DNA of 64,000 bases from Mycobacterium numidiamassiliense. GTDB lineage: Bacteria; Actinomycetota; Actinomycetes; Mycobacteriales; Mycobacteriaceae. The notes below the pieces were generated by a model. It saw nothing but the letters and a program-made list of their open reading frames with translations, made no database searches and was not told the DNA's origin. The DNA is taken from NCBI RefSeq assembly GCF_900157365.1, contig NZ_FUEZ01000004.1:310001-374000 (forward strand), in the 5' to 3' direction. Below, piece by piece: positions 8,905 through 16,801 of this stretch; the stretch's first letter is position 1; the number at the start of each line of letters is the position of its first letter. A program made the translations under genes and the position numbers.

Positions 8905-8977
8905 GCGCCCGTAGCTCAACGGATAGAGCATCTGACTACGGATCAGAAGGTTAGGGGTTCGAATCCCTTCGGGCGCG
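8905..8977 (+). tRNA. tRNA-Arg (anticodon ACG)
   Basis: The acceptor GCGCCCG (8905-8911) pairs with CGGGCGC (8970-8976). The D-arm is AGCTCAACGGATAGAGC. The anticodon stem TCTGA/TCAGA has loop CT-ACG-GA, and the T-loop TTCGAAT is present. The A at position 34 would be converted to inosine by TadA, which is encoded at 34402. Confidence 0.97.
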
Positions 8978-8997
8978 CTCGCACAGCCGAACGGCCG

Positions 8998-9264
8998 CTA
9001 GTCGCTGTCCCCTTCGGTGACCCCATCACGTGACTGAATCTCGGAGGATCCGAGCCGCCGAAGCATCACGAGCGCCGGGATCTTCAGGGTTCGGCCGCCG
9101 GCGAGCGGTGTCTTGATCGCGAAGAACACGATCTGCATCTCCAGGCGCATCTCGCGCAGGGGTTGGGTCTTCAGGTCGAAGCGGGTTTCGCGTAAGCGCG
9201 TCAGGCTGCGCCCGATGGAGCCGACCAGATCTTTCGGTCCGGGATTTTCGACTTCCGATGCCAT
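8998..9264 (-). CDS. Hypothetical protein, 88 residues
   Basis: The short minus-strand frame runs from ATG 9264, with mycobacterial codon use (mostly G or C at third positions). The protein is basic in its first half and hydrophobic/basic in the middle (E-M-Q-I-V-F-F-A-I-K). I recognise no domain. It is divergent from the NemR-like gene at 9349, and the operator-like dyad at 9321-9336 lies between the two starts, so the regulator could control both. Coding status is likely but unproven. Confidence 0.5.
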   Translation of the reverse strand: MASEVENPGPKDLVGSIGRSLTRLRETRFDLKTQPLREMRLEMQIVFFAIKTPLAGGRTLKIPALVMLRRLGSSEIQSRDGVTEGDSD

Positions 9265-9320
9265 GCGGACGACTTTACCGTGCGGGCCAGCCGTGCCCGT
9301 TGCCGTGATACGAGCAATAT

Positions 9321-9336
9321 AAGCGACCAGTCGACT
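9321..9336. promoter_or_regulatory. Operator-like dyad upstream of nemR-like gene
   Basis: The sequence AAGCGACCAGTCGACT centres on GACC|AGTC. It shares the core CGACC(A/G)GTC followed by CTA with the dyad at 9985-10000 and resembles the E. coli NemR box (TAGACC...GGTCTA). It sits in the 84-bp gap between divergent starts. Binding is inferred. Confidence 0.5.
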
Positions 9337-9348
9337 ACTATTGACGGC

Positions 9349-9939
9349 GTGCCACGCCCTGCCAACCCCGAGGTGCGGCGCCGACTCCTGGAAGCCGGCC
9401 TCGATCTCGTGCACGCTCGGGGCTTTGCGGCCAGCGGCGTCAAAGACATCACCGACGCGGCCGGCGTGCCCAAGGGGTCGTTTTACGCGTATTTCCCCAG
9501 TAAAGAGGCCTTCGGTGCGGCGGTTCTCGAGTATTACTGGTCGGATATCGAGGCTCGGCTGCTACCACTTCTCGGCGAGCATGGGTTGGCGCGCAAGCGG
9601 ATCACCCGCTTCTTCCACGCGCTGGCGGATGACCACGAAGCCGGCGATTTCCTGCTCGGTTGCTTGGTCGGCAACCTCTCGCTCGAGCTCAGCGGGTCCA
9701 GTGAGCCCGTGCGCGCGGAGCTCGTCCGCATTCTCGACGATTGGAACGAGGCGCTGACTGCCTGCGTGCGCTCGGGCCAGGGCGACTCGGGCGACGTCCG
9801 TAACGATCTCGACGCCGCCGTACTCGCCTCCTTGCTGATCGAGGCGTGGGAGGGTGCGGCACTGCGGGGGAAGGTCACGCGCAGTCGCACGCCCTACGAC
9901 AGGTTCGAAGCGGTCACCGTCCCGGCCCTGCTGCGCTGA
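9349..9939 (+). CDS. NemR-like TetR-family transcriptional regulator
   Basis: The protein has 196 residues from GTG 9349, chosen because the TetR helix-turn-helix starts directly after it. The DNA-binding segment D-I-T-D-A-A-G-V-P-K-G-S-F-Y-A-Y-F-P-S-K-E-A-F-G is very close to that of E. coli NemR, a repressor inactivated by reactive electrophiles and bleach. Cys105 in L-L-G-C-L-V-G-N falls where NemR has its redox-sensing Cys106. It probably represses itself and the hydrolase/aldo-keto reductase operon at 10047, whose promoter carries a matching dyad. Confidence 0.85.
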   Translation: MPRPANPEVRRRLLEAGLDLVHARGFAASGVKDITDAAGVPKGSFYAYFPSKEAFGAAVLEYYWSDIEARLLPLLGEHGLARKRITRFFHALADDHEAGDFLLGCLVGNLSLELSGSSEPVRAELVRILDDWNEALTACVRSGQGDSGDVRNDLDAAVLASLLIEAWEGAALRGKVTRSRTPYDRFEAVTVPALLR

Positions 9940-9984
9940 TCCATTCCCCGCTGGGAGCGAGTCTGCGGCCGGGTCTTGTTAATT

Positions 9985-10000
9985 AGACGACCGGTCATCT
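9985..10000. promoter_or_regulatory. Operator-like dyad upstream of the cysteine hydrolase/AKR operon
   Basis: AGACGACCGGTCATCT is a near-perfect palindrome (seven of eight base pairs). It lies 47 bp before the ATG at 10047. Its core matches the dyad at 9321-9336, which supports control by the NemR-like regulator. Confidence 0.55.
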
Positions 10001-10046
10001 ATAGTCAAGACGACCGCTAGACTTCATACCGGCGAGGACGGGCACC

Positions 10047-10781
10047 ATGACAGACCTGAGCAGTTACGCCGAACCGCAGAACCCCGCGCTTCCGGCTTCC
10101 GGCTTCGTGCTCGATCACGCGCACGCGGCACTCGTCATCACCGACCCGCAGATCGATTTCCTCAGCCCCGAAGGCGTCTCGTGGCCGGTGTTCGGTGACA
10201 GCATCCGCGACAACCACACGGTGGCTCACATCGGTGAACTGTTCCGCGCCGCCAAGCTGGCGGGCATCACCGTGGCGGTGTCGCCGCACTACTTCTTCCC
10301 CTCCGACAAGCAATGGCAATTCGGCGATCCGCTCGAGCAATTCATGCGCACCGTCGGGATGTTCGAGCGGCACAGCCCATACACCACAACGGGTTTCGCG
10401 GGCTCCGGCGCCGACTTCCTGCCCGACTACCGGCAATACATCCTCGACGGGCAAACCGTGATCACCTCGCCGCACAAGATTGTCGGCCCGGAATCCAACG
10501 ACCTTGTGCTGCAACTACGCAAGCGCGGTGTGAACCAGGTCGTCTTGGCGGGAATGGCCGCCAACCTCTGCGTCGAAGGCCATCTGCGCGAACTCGTCGA
10601 GCAGGGGTTCGAAGTCGCCGTCATCAAGGACGCCACGGCCGGCCCACGCCTGCCCGAAGGCGACGGCTATCTCGCCGCGCTGGTGAACTTCCGATTCCTT
10701 GCCAGCGTCGTATGGACCACAGCCGAGGCCGTCATGCACCTCGGCCGGGAAACCAATCCTCAAGGAGCCCAAGGAAAATGA
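10047..10781 (+). CDS. Isochorismatase-like cysteine hydrolase
   Basis: The protein has 244 residues and a complete cysteine-hydrolase triad: D33 in V-I-T-D-P-Q-I-D-F, K144 in T-S-P-H-K-I-V-G-P, and C175 in A-A-N-L-C-V-E-G-H. The family includes isochorismatases, nicotinamidases and biuret/hydantoin-type amidohydrolases; the substrate cannot be read from the sequence. Its stop overlaps the ATG of the aldo/keto reductase (ATGA at 10778-10781), so the two are translationally coupled. An operator-like dyad precedes it. Confidence 0.88.
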   Translation: MTDLSSYAEPQNPALPASGFVLDHAHAALVITDPQIDFLSPEGVSWPVFGDSIRDNHTVAHIGELFRAAKLAGITVAVSPHYFFPSDKQWQFGDPLEQFMRTVGMFERHSPYTTTGFAGSGADFLPDYRQYILDGQTVITSPHKIVGPESNDLVLQLRKRGVNQVVLAGMAANLCVEGHLRELVEQGFEVAVIKDATAGPRLPEGDGYLAALVNFRFLASVVWTTAEAVMHLGRETNPQGAQGK

Positions 10782-11722
10782 CATCAACCATCATCCCGAA
10801 TCAGCACAGAATCGCTCTGAACAACGGCGCGGAGATTCCGGCGCTGGGGTTCGGCACGTCGCTTTCCGACAACACCAAGACGGAAAGCGCCGTCAAGGCC
10901 GCGGTGGAGGTGGGATTCCGCCACCTCGACGCCGCCGAACGCTACCGCAACGAAGCACAGGTCGGCGCGGCGCTCAAGGACTTGTTCGCGGCCGGAACGG
11001 TCCGGCGTGACGACCTTTTCGTGACGACGAAGCTGTGGAACAACAACCACCGGCCCGAGCGAGTCAGGCCCGCGCTGCAGGCCAGTCTCAGCAGGCTGGG
11101 GCTCGACGCGGTCGATTTGTTTCTGGTGCACACCCCGTTTGCATTCGCGCCCGGTGACGACCAAGATCCCCGCGACGCGCACGGAGCCGTCATCCGCGAC
11201 GACGGGGTCACGCTGGAGGAGACCTGGGCCGCGATGGAAGACCTTGTCGAGGCGGGACTGACCCGAGCGATAGGCCTGTCCGACATCGGACTCGACCGCA
11301 CCCGCGAGATCGTCGACTCCGCTCGAATCAAGCCGGCCGTCGTGGAGGTCGAGTCGCACCCCTACCACCCGCAGTGGGACCTGCATGAGTACTTGACGAA
11401 GCAAGGAATCGTCCTGTTGGCGTTCGCTTCGCTGGGGCACGCGCTCGAGCCGCGACTGCTCGATGACCCGCTCGTGGTCTCGATGGCCGGGCAATTCGGC
11501 AAGACGCCCGCACAGGTGCTGTTGGCGTGGGGCATTCAGCGCGGCAGCGCGGTGCTCACCGGGTCGGTCAACCCCGCTCGCATCAGGGAGAACTTCGATG
11601 TGACGGCGCTTCCCGAGAGCGCGATTCAAGAGATCAACGAGCGCCTGGTCACTCGCTTCCGGTTCAACTCGGTCGCGGACGCCGGCGAACCTGGATTCGC
11701 CGAAGTGCCTTCGGGCAGTTAA
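10778..11722 (+). CDS. Aldo/keto reductase
   Basis: The protein has 314 residues from ATG 10778 (AAGGA just upstream). The AKR catalytic tetrad is visible: D51 and Y56 in R-H-L-D-A-A-E-R-Y-R, K85 in V-T-T-K-L-W-N, and H118 in L-F-L-V-H-T-P-F. The (beta/alpha)8 barrel should use NADPH to reduce aldehydes or ketones. Coupling to a cysteine hydrolase under a NemR-like repressor suggests detoxification of reactive carbonyls, as with NemR-controlled reductases in E. coli. That role is inference. Confidence 0.9.
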   Translation: MTSTIIPNQHRIALNNGAEIPALGFGTSLSDNTKTESAVKAAVEVGFRHLDAAERYRNEAQVGAALKDLFAAGTVRRDDLFVTTKLWNNNHRPERVRPALQASLSRLGLDAVDLFLVHTPFAFAPGDDQDPRDAHGAVIRDDGVTLEETWAAMEDLVEAGLTRAIGLSDIGLDRTREIVDSARIKPAVVEVESHPYHPQWDLHEYLTKQGIVLLAFASLGHALEPRLLDDPLVVSMAGQFGKTPAQVLLAWGIQRGSAVLTGSVNPARIRENFDVTALPESAIQEINERLVTRFRFNSVADAGEPGFAEVPSGS

Positions 11723-11756
11723 GGATTCGCAGTGCGCGGCTCGGCGGAGAGGGCGA

Positions 11757-12788
11757 TCACCGGGATTCGATCAGCCCGAGCGCGCGCTCGAACAGATGCA
11801 CGGTGGCCGCGTGCAGCTGGTCGCCGACGGCCTTCTCCGCCTTGCCGGCGCAGGCCCGGGCGAGCGTCCCTTCGATGACGATGCCGAGCTTGAAACAGGC
11901 CAGCACGGTGTACCAGGTGATGTGGGACAGGTCGCGGGTGGTGTTGGCGGCGTAGCGTGCGAACAACTCGTCGGTGCTGGCCAACCCGTCCTGGCCGCCC
12001 AGGGCGTGGCTGAACACGGCGCTGCCGTCCGACTGGCGCCAGGTGCACAGCAGCCAGCCGAGATCCAGCAGGGGGTCGCCGATGGTGCACATCTCCCAGT
12101 CGACGATGGCAACAACCTCGGGCCCGGTGCGGGAGAACATCACGTTGGCCGCGTGATAGTCGCCGTGCATGATCCCGGGCGTCCAGCTCGTCGGCCGATT
12201 GGCCTCGAGCCAGCCGGACACCTGCTCGATGCCGGGGATCTCGGGCCCCGGGTAGCCGTCGTACTCGCTGTAGGAGTCCAGTTCCGAAAGCCAGCGCGGC
12301 ACCTGGCGTTCCAGGAAGCCGTCCGGTTTGCCGAAATCGGCGAGACCAACGGCAACGTGATCGATCGCGCCAAGCCTGGCCAGCGCGTCGGCCATCGACA
12401 ATCCCATGCCGTACCGCACCGCCGGATCGCCCGCGTGCAGCGGCGGCAGTCCCTCGCCTGCGTTGAAGCCGTCGATCGGTTCCATCAAGTAGAAGACGGC
12501 ATCCCCGAGCACGGTGGGGTCCTCGCAGGTGGCAATCAGACGCGGGTGCGGCACGTCGGAGCCGGCCAGCGCCGCAAGGACTTTGGTCTCCCGCAGGATC
12601 ACGCTGTTGCTGCGCGGACGCAGGTGTCGCGGCCCGCGCCGCAGCACGTAGGGACGAGAAGACCGGGTGAACCGCAGCATCACGTTCTGCGTGCCCCCGG
12701 TGACGCCGGAGACATCCTCCAGCGGTCCCTCGCCAAGCCCCCGCTCGGACATCCATCGCGCGACGGCTGTCAGGTCAACCTGTTCCAC
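11757..12788 (-). CDS. APH-fold phosphotransferase (acyl-CoA dehydrogenase-associated type)
   Basis: The protein has 343 residues from GTG 12788; a longer open frame upstream runs antisense through the SnoaL-like gene and was not used. It has a protein-kinase-like APH fold: nucleotide-loop region G-G-T-Q-N-V-M, catalytic loop H-G-D-Y-H-A-A-N (208-215) and metal-binding D-W-E (230-232). Closest in pattern are the kinase halves of ACAD10/11 and Pseudomonas LvaA, which phosphorylate hydroxyacyl-CoAs, rather than drug-modifying enzymes. It is downstream of the SnoaL gene on the same strand, with a 35-bp gap. It is one of three such kinases in the window. Confidence 0.82.
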   Translation of the reverse strand: MEQVDLTAVARWMSERGLGEGPLEDVSGVTGGTQNVMLRFTRSSRPYVLRRGPRHLRPRSNSVILRETKVLAALAGSDVPHPRLIATCEDPTVLGDAVFYLMEPIDGFNAGEGLPPLHAGDPAVRYGMGLSMADALARLGAIDHVAVGLADFGKPDGFLERQVPRWLSELDSYSEYDGYPGPEIPGIEQVSGWLEANRPTSWTPGIMHGDYHAANVMFSRTGPEVVAIVDWEMCTIGDPLLDLGWLLCTWRQSDGSAVFSHALGGQDGLASTDELFARYAANTTRDLSHITWYTVLACFKLGIVIEGTLARACAGKAEKAVGDQLHAATVHLFERALGLIESR

Positions 12789-12823
12789 GTGGCAGAACCT
12801 ACTCCGCGGGTGGGCGCGGCCCG

Positions 12824-13171
12824 TCAGCCCTTGGGGTGCGGGGTGTATCGCACGGTCTGCGCGAGGATCATGCCGTCGCGGAAAACGAAGGTGTCGACGC
12901 CGTCGTCGACCCGATTGAGGTGCGAGTCGGCGGCCCACTCGAGAAACAAGATGTCGCCGCCGAAGATTTGGGTTTTCAGGTCCCATGCCGCGTCGGGCAG
13001 GTCCCCGAGCAGTGCGGTGAAGACCGCCCGAACGCCGTCCTTGCCGTGCGCGGCACCGGTCGCGGTGATCACCACCGAGTCCTCGGTGTAGTCGGCGACG
13101 ATCTCGTCGAGGTCGCCGGCAGCCAGCGCTTTCCCGTGGTGGGCGAATACTTCCTGCGGCGTACGTGTCAT
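12824..13171 (-). CDS. SnoaL/NTF2-like protein
   Basis: The protein has 115 residues from ATG 13171. It has the NTF2-like cone fold: N-terminal helix with F-A-H-H-G-K-A-L-A-A-G-D-L-D-E-I-V-A-D-Y, then the D-S-V-V-I-T and D-T-F-V-F-R-D-G-M-I strands. Such proteins are small isomerases, hydrolases or binding proteins; no catalytic residue set identifies one here. It is probably co-transcribed with the phosphotransferase at 11757. Confidence 0.78.
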   Translation of the reverse strand: MTRTPQEVFAHHGKALAAGDLDEIVADYTEDSVVITATGAAHGKDGVRAVFTALLGDLPDAAWDLKTQIFGGDILFLEWAADSHLNRVDDGVDTFVFRDGMILAQTVRYTPHPKG

Positions 13172-13298
13172 CGCGGCGCTCCTGTGCCAACCCGTGGTCC
13201 CTCTGGGAAAAAGCGTAGGCCACGCCCCGCGGGCGGCCCCGCCCGCCGCGGCCTGGAAGACTAGTGAACGCAACCGACTATCGGGGAGGTAAGTAGCG

Positions 13299-14234
13299 AT
13301 GCCGCGTACCAACGACGATTCCTGGGACATCACTCAGAGCGTGGGAGCCACCGCGCTGGGCGTTGCGGCCGCTCGAGCCGCCGAGACCGCCAGCGACAAT
13401 CCGCTCATCAACGACCCGTTCGCGCGAGTGTTCCTCGATGCCGCGGGCAAGGGGATGTGGAGCGTCTACGCGGATCCTGACGTGACGGCCAAGCTGGTCG
13501 AAATGGAACCGGGCGCGCAAAGCCGCCTTCAGCTGATGGTCGACTTCATGGCGACCCGGACGGCATTTTTCGACGAGTTCTTTCTCGGCGGGGCCGACGC
13601 CGGTGTCCGGCAGGTGGTCATCTTGGCGTCTGGGCTGGACGCCCGCAGCTGGCGGCTACCGTGGCCCGATGGAACGCTGGTCTACGAGCTGGACCAGCCG
13701 AAGGTGCTCGAGTTCAAGGAATCAACGTTGCGCGAGCACGGCGCGCAGCCGATCGCCCAGCTGGTGAACATACCGATAGACCTCCGCCAGGATTGGCCGA
13801 AAGCGTTGCAGGACTCCGGGTTTGACCCGTCGCGGCCGAGTATCTGGTCGGCCGAGGGCCTTGTCCGCTACCTGCCGGCGCAGGCACAGGATCTGTTGTT
13901 CGAACGCATCAATTCGCTCAGTGCGCCCGGCAGCTGGCTGGCGTCCAACGTTCCGGGGGAGGGGTTCACCGATCCGGACAAGGTGCGTGCCCAGCGCGAA
14001 GACAATCAGCGCATCCGCGCCACCGCCGCAAAGCTGATCGACGCCGAGATCACGGACTTCGACGATCTCTGGTATCCCGAGGAGCGCACACCTGTCGACG
14101 CCTGGCTGGCCGAACGTGGCTGGGACGTGACCGCGCTGAGCTTCCCGGAGCTGATGGCCCGCTACGGCCGCAGCATTCCGCAGGGAGCCGAGAACTCGAT
14201 GCCGCCGACCAAGTTCGTGTCCGCGCAGCGGTGA
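13299..14234 (+). CDS. S-adenosylmethionine-dependent methyltransferase, TIGR00027/LCM family (Rv3767c homologue)
   Basis: The protein has 311 residues and starts [19 protein letters not shown], the standard opening of this expanded mycobacterial family. The SAM-binding region is [15 protein letters not shown] with acidic V-Y-E-L-D-Q-P. The later [11 protein letters not shown] block is also typical. The family resembles leucine carboxyl methyltransferase; substrates are unknown. Length and position match Rv3767c (314). It ends 22 bp before the convergent oxidoreductase. Confidence 0.9.
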   Translation: MPRTNDDSWDITQSVGATALGVAAARAAETASDNPLINDPFARVFLDAAGKGMWSVYADPDVTAKLVEMEPGAQSRLQLMVDFMATRTAFFDEFFLGGADAGVRQVVILASGLDARSWRLPWPDGTLVYELDQPKVLEFKESTLREHGAQPIAQLVNIPIDLRQDWPKALQDSGFDPSRPSIWSAEGLVRYLPAQAQDLLFERINSLSAPGSWLASNVPGEGFTDPDKVRAQREDNQRIRATAAKLIDAEITDFDDLWYPEERTPVDAWLAERGWDVTALSFPELMARYGRSIPQGAENSMPPTKFVSAQR

Positions 14235-14255
14235 GCCAGGCCGAGATCGAAAACA

Positions 14256-15203
14256 CTACGGCGTAAGGACAATTCGTTCGTCGGCATCGGTGTCGTTCCA
14301 GGCGGCTGCCACGTCTGCGAGCGGCACGGTGCGCGCATCGAGGGAAAAACCGCCGCCGCTGATTTCGCTGGCGATGGCGGGTAACTCGGCCGCGATGTCG
14401 CGAGTGGGGACCGATCCTTGTCCACTGCCGACGATCTGCAGCCGCACGGCCCTTAGTGCGGCGGAGGGGATTTCGGCCGACGCGCCGGCCACCGAGCCGA
14501 TCTCGATCCAGGTGAGCGGCTTTCCGGGATCGGATCGGTTGCTCGCGATGCCGGCCATCAGGTCGGCCGTGATCGGGCCCCAGAGATAGTCGATGACGAC
14601 GTCGACGTCACCCGCGAGGCGGGCGAGATCGCTTACCGCAGTGGCGCTGTCGAGCTGGACCGTCTCGGCTCCGAGCGAGCTGACAGCAGCGAGTCGCCGC
14701 CCGTCGCGTCCGGCGCCGATCACGCGGCCGGCACCAAGGCGTTTGGCGACCTGCACGGCCATCCGGCCCGAGCTTCCGGTGGCGCCCAGAATCAGCACGG
14801 TTTGACCGGGCTCGAAGTCGATGCGGCGACGCAGGGCGACCCACGAGGACATCACCGGATTCAACGCCGCTGCGACCAAGATGGGGTCGGCCCCGTCCGG
14901 AAGCACGACGCTGCGGCGCCGGTCGATCACGGTCTGCTCAGCCATCGCACCCATCGTCGTGTCAGGTAGCACGAAGTAGCGCAGCGTGCCGTCGCGCCCG
15001 CGCCCGACGCCGTCGATGCCGGGGACCAGAGGCAGCTCACCCGAGCTGGTGTAGTGCGACCCGTCGGCCTGCGACCGCACTCTGCGGTGCAGCCCCGAGG
15101 CTACGACGTCAACGACGATCTCGTCGTCTGTCCGCGCGATGGGGTCGGGGAACTCGCGGTAGGCGGGCGGCCTGTCAAAGCTGGTGACGACGGCTGCGTA
15201 CAT
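14256..15203 (-). CDS. Zinc-independent MDR-family (quinone oxidoreductase-like) dehydrogenase
   Basis: The protein has 315 residues. It has a GroES-like N-terminal part and a Rossmann segment V-L-I-L-G-A-T-G-S-S-G-R-M-A-V-Q-V-A-K-R-L. The Cys/His ligands for catalytic or structural zinc are not apparent. It probably reduces quinones or enones with NADPH. It is divergent from a MarR-type regulator, with an inverted repeat between them, so it is the likely target of that regulator. Confidence 0.8.
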   Translation of the reverse strand: MYAAVVTSFDRPPAYREFPDPIARTDDEIVVDVVASGLHRRVRSQADGSHYTSSGELPLVPGIDGVGRGRDGTLRYFVLPDTTMGAMAEQTVIDRRRSVVLPDGADPILVAAALNPVMSSWVALRRRIDFEPGQTVLILGATGSSGRMAVQVAKRLGAGRVIGAGRDGRRLAAVSSLGAETVQLDSATAVSDLARLAGDVDVVIDYLWGPITADLMAGIASNRSDPGKPLTWIEIGSVAGASAEIPSAALRAVRLQIVGSGQGSVPTRDIAAELPAIASEISGGGFSLDARTVPLADVAAAWNDTDADERIVLTP

Positions 15204-15239
15204 GGCATTTCTCTTTCGTCGAACAGGTCCAACATAGGT

Positions 15240-15270
15240 CGTAACACGAACTAGATTAGATGGCGTTACG
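15240..15270. promoter_or_regulatory. Inverted repeat in the MarR/oxidoreductase divergent promoter region
   Basis: CGTAAC (15240-15245) and GTTACG (15265-15270) form an inverted repeat with a 19-bp spacer, and each arm continues into a related ACGAAC sequence. The region is AT-richer than its surroundings and lies between divergent starts. It is a candidate MarR operator by position. Confidence 0.4.
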
Positions 15271-15284
15271 AACTATTTCAAGCT

Positions 15285-15707
15285 ATGATTTCTCGCATGG
15301 ATACGGTCGACGAGCTCAGGGACAGCCTGGTTCAAGCATCGTTTACGGTGATCGCGGTGCTGAGTCGTGTTGCCGCCGAACAGGATCTGTCGCTTACCCA
15401 GCTACGCATGCTGGGGATTCTGCGCGATCGCGAGCCGGCGATGGCCGAGCTCGCCACCTATCTCGGACTGGAGCGCTCGACCGTCAGCGGGCTCATCGAT
15501 CGCGCGGTGCAGCGCGGGCTGGTCCGAAAAACGAGCGATGCCGCGGACGGTCGTTCGGTGCGGGTCAGCCTCACCGCGGAGGCGCGGCGGATGGAAACGG
15601 GGGTCATTGCCCAGATCGGTGACCTGCTGGCACCGATGACCGACCGCCTGAATTCAAGCGACCAGAAACGACTGTCCGCGTTGCTCGCCAAGCTCCTCGA
15701 CCACTAG
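15285..15707 (+). CDS. MarR-family transcriptional regulator
   Basis: The protein has 140 residues from ATG 15285; ATG 15297 (M-D-T-V-D-E-L) is a good alternative and neither has a clear ribosome site. The winged-helix core is L-S-L-T-Q-L-R-M-L-G-I-L, then A-T-Y-L-G-L-E-R-S-T-V-S-G-L-I-D-R-A-V-Q-R-G-L-V (recognition helix) and the wing R-K-T-S-D-A-A-D-G-R-S-V-R-V-S-L-T. It probably represses the divergent oxidoreductase and itself in response to a small phenolic or oxidant ligand (inference). Confidence 0.88.
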   Translation: MISRMDTVDELRDSLVQASFTVIAVLSRVAAEQDLSLTQLRMLGILRDREPAMAELATYLGLERSTVSGLIDRAVQRGLVRKTSDAADGRSVRVSLTAEARRMETGVIAQIGDLLAPMTDRLNSSDQKRLSALLAKLLDH

Positions 15708-15765
15708 CGCGCATCGAATTGTCCTGCCCTGCAATGGCGCCCAGTGCCGGAGTAGTGTCGCGGCC

Positions 15766-16176
15766 ATGGCTCATCGACGCGCGCGGGAAAGCGATGTCCA
15801 CCGCATTGCCGCGTCGATGCCGCACGTGAATCGCTTGGAAGGGCCAAAGGGCAACTCCATTTATCAAGTCGGCGGAAAGTCGTTCGTGTTTTTCCGCACC
15901 CCGCAGCCCGACGCGACGGATCCGGAGACGGGCGAACGGTACGCGGACGTGATCATGCTCTGGGTGGAGTCGGAGAGCGACAAGCTGGCGCTGATCCAGG
16001 ACCCCGGCTCGCCGTTCTTCACCACGGCTCATTTTGACGGTCATCCTTCGGTCCTGGTGCGCGGCAGTCGACTAACGGAGATCACGGCCACGGAGCTGAC
16101 CGAGCTGATCCAGGCCGCGTGGCTGTCCCGGGCGTCGAAAAGGCGGGCCGAAGCCTGGCTCGCCGACAGCTCCTAG
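15766..16176 (+). CDS. MmcQ/YjbR-like DUF family protein
   Basis: The protein has 136 residues. Recognisable YjbR-type features are the early S-M-P-H-V segment, G-K-S-F-V-F-F-R, the strand V-I-M-L-W-V-E and a late L-I-Q-A-A-W-L-S-R-A-S-K-R-R-A. The family adopts a CyaY-like fold, and most members are of unknown function, often DNA-binding-like. No membrane or signal segments are seen. It follows the MarR gene by 58 bp. Confidence 0.7.
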   Translation: MAHRRARESDVHRIAASMPHVNRLEGPKGNSIYQVGGKSFVFFRTPQPDATDPETGERYADVIMLWVESESDKLALIQDPGSPFFTTAHFDGHPSVLVRGSRLTEITATELTELIQAAWLSRASKRRAEAWLADSS

Positions 16177-16272
16177 GGCGCGGGCTTTGTCGGTCCCGGC
16201 TATGTTTAGACACAAGTCCAATGGGTATCGCTTAGCGACGAGAAGAATTTCTCGGACACAACGGAGGTCACG

Positions 16273-16497
16273 ATGCGTGGTCGCGGTTTACTCGGCTCGA
16301 TCGTCCTGGTGTGGTTGCTCATCGGAGTCTTTGCCTCTTGGCAGCTGCACTACTTCGAAGACAGTCCACCTGATTGTGCCGCGGCCGGCACTATCGCGCT
16401 GACAGTCATCGCGGGGCCGCTGAACTACGGGGTTGTCAATCCAAAGGTTGACTCGTGCCCGAAGCCCCAAGTACCACAGCCTCATTCAGCGCAATAA
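16273..16497 (+). CDS. Small membrane-anchored or secreted protein, 74 residues
   Basis: ATG 16273 is preceded by GGAGGT (16263-16268). Residues 7-23 form one hydrophobic helix (L-G-S-I-V-L-V-W-L-L-I-G-V-F-A), and the remaining 50 residues lie probably outside the membrane. They contain two cysteines (D-C-A-A-A-G and D-S-C-P-K-P) that could form a disulfide. It is followed after 27 bp by the DUF6131-type peptide gene, probably in the same transcript. Function unknown. Confidence 0.65.
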   Translation: MRGRGLLGSIVLVWLLIGVFASWQLHYFEDSPPDCAAAGTIALTVIAGPLNYGVVNPKVDSCPKPQVPQPHSAQ

Positions 16498-16524
16498 GTC
16501 ACTCACGGAAAGAAGGAAGTTGTC

Positions 16525-16683
16525 ATGGTCGCACTCGGAGTCGTCCTGATCATTCTCGGGCTGGTGTTCCCGACCGTCCATATATTGTTCACCATCGGCG
16601 TTGTCCTACTGGTGATCGGTGCGGTGCTGTGGGTACTTGGCTCCGTCGGCCGCCCGGTGGGCGGCAGGCGGTACTGGTACTAA
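16525..16683 (+). CDS. DUF6131-type small hydrophobic membrane protein, 52 residues
   Basis: The frame is M-V-A-L-G-V-V-L-I-I-L-G to Y-W-Y-stop. GGAAG lies about 9 bp before the ATG. It has two hydrophobic helices, roughly residues 3-22 and 24-41, and ends in the signature G-S-V-G-R-P-V-G-G-R-R-Y-W-Y. The same architecture and C-terminal signature recur in the 51-residue frame at 60058. It is common in mycobacteria as a short orphan membrane protein of unknown function. Confidence 0.75.
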   Translation: MVALGVVLIILGLVFPTVHILFTIGVVLLVIGAVLWVLGSVGRPVGGRRYWY

Positions 16684-16700
16684 CCCACCAGCTGCTAACC

Positions 16701-16739
16701 AGAAGGTCGCGTGCCTGCTCAGCGGGTACGCGGCCTTCT
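16701..16739. terminator. Stem-loop terminator
   Basis: AGAAGGTCGCGT (16701-16712) pairs with ACGCGGCCTTCT (16728-16739) through 12 pairs including one G-U, with a 15-nt loop. It starts 18 bp after the small membrane gene's stop and precedes the tcrX promoter region. Only a short T run follows, as is usual in mycobacteria. Confidence 0.65.
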
Positions 16740-16801
16740 TGCACAGAACACACATAGGAATGTCATAGCGCCGGCCAAGTAACGCGCGGATACTGGATCT
16801 T

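Noticed and set aside
12789..13223. N-terminal extension of the kinase at 11757
   Set aside because: The extension is out of frame with, and lies on top of, the well-supported SnoaL-like gene. GTG 12788 gives the normal family length.
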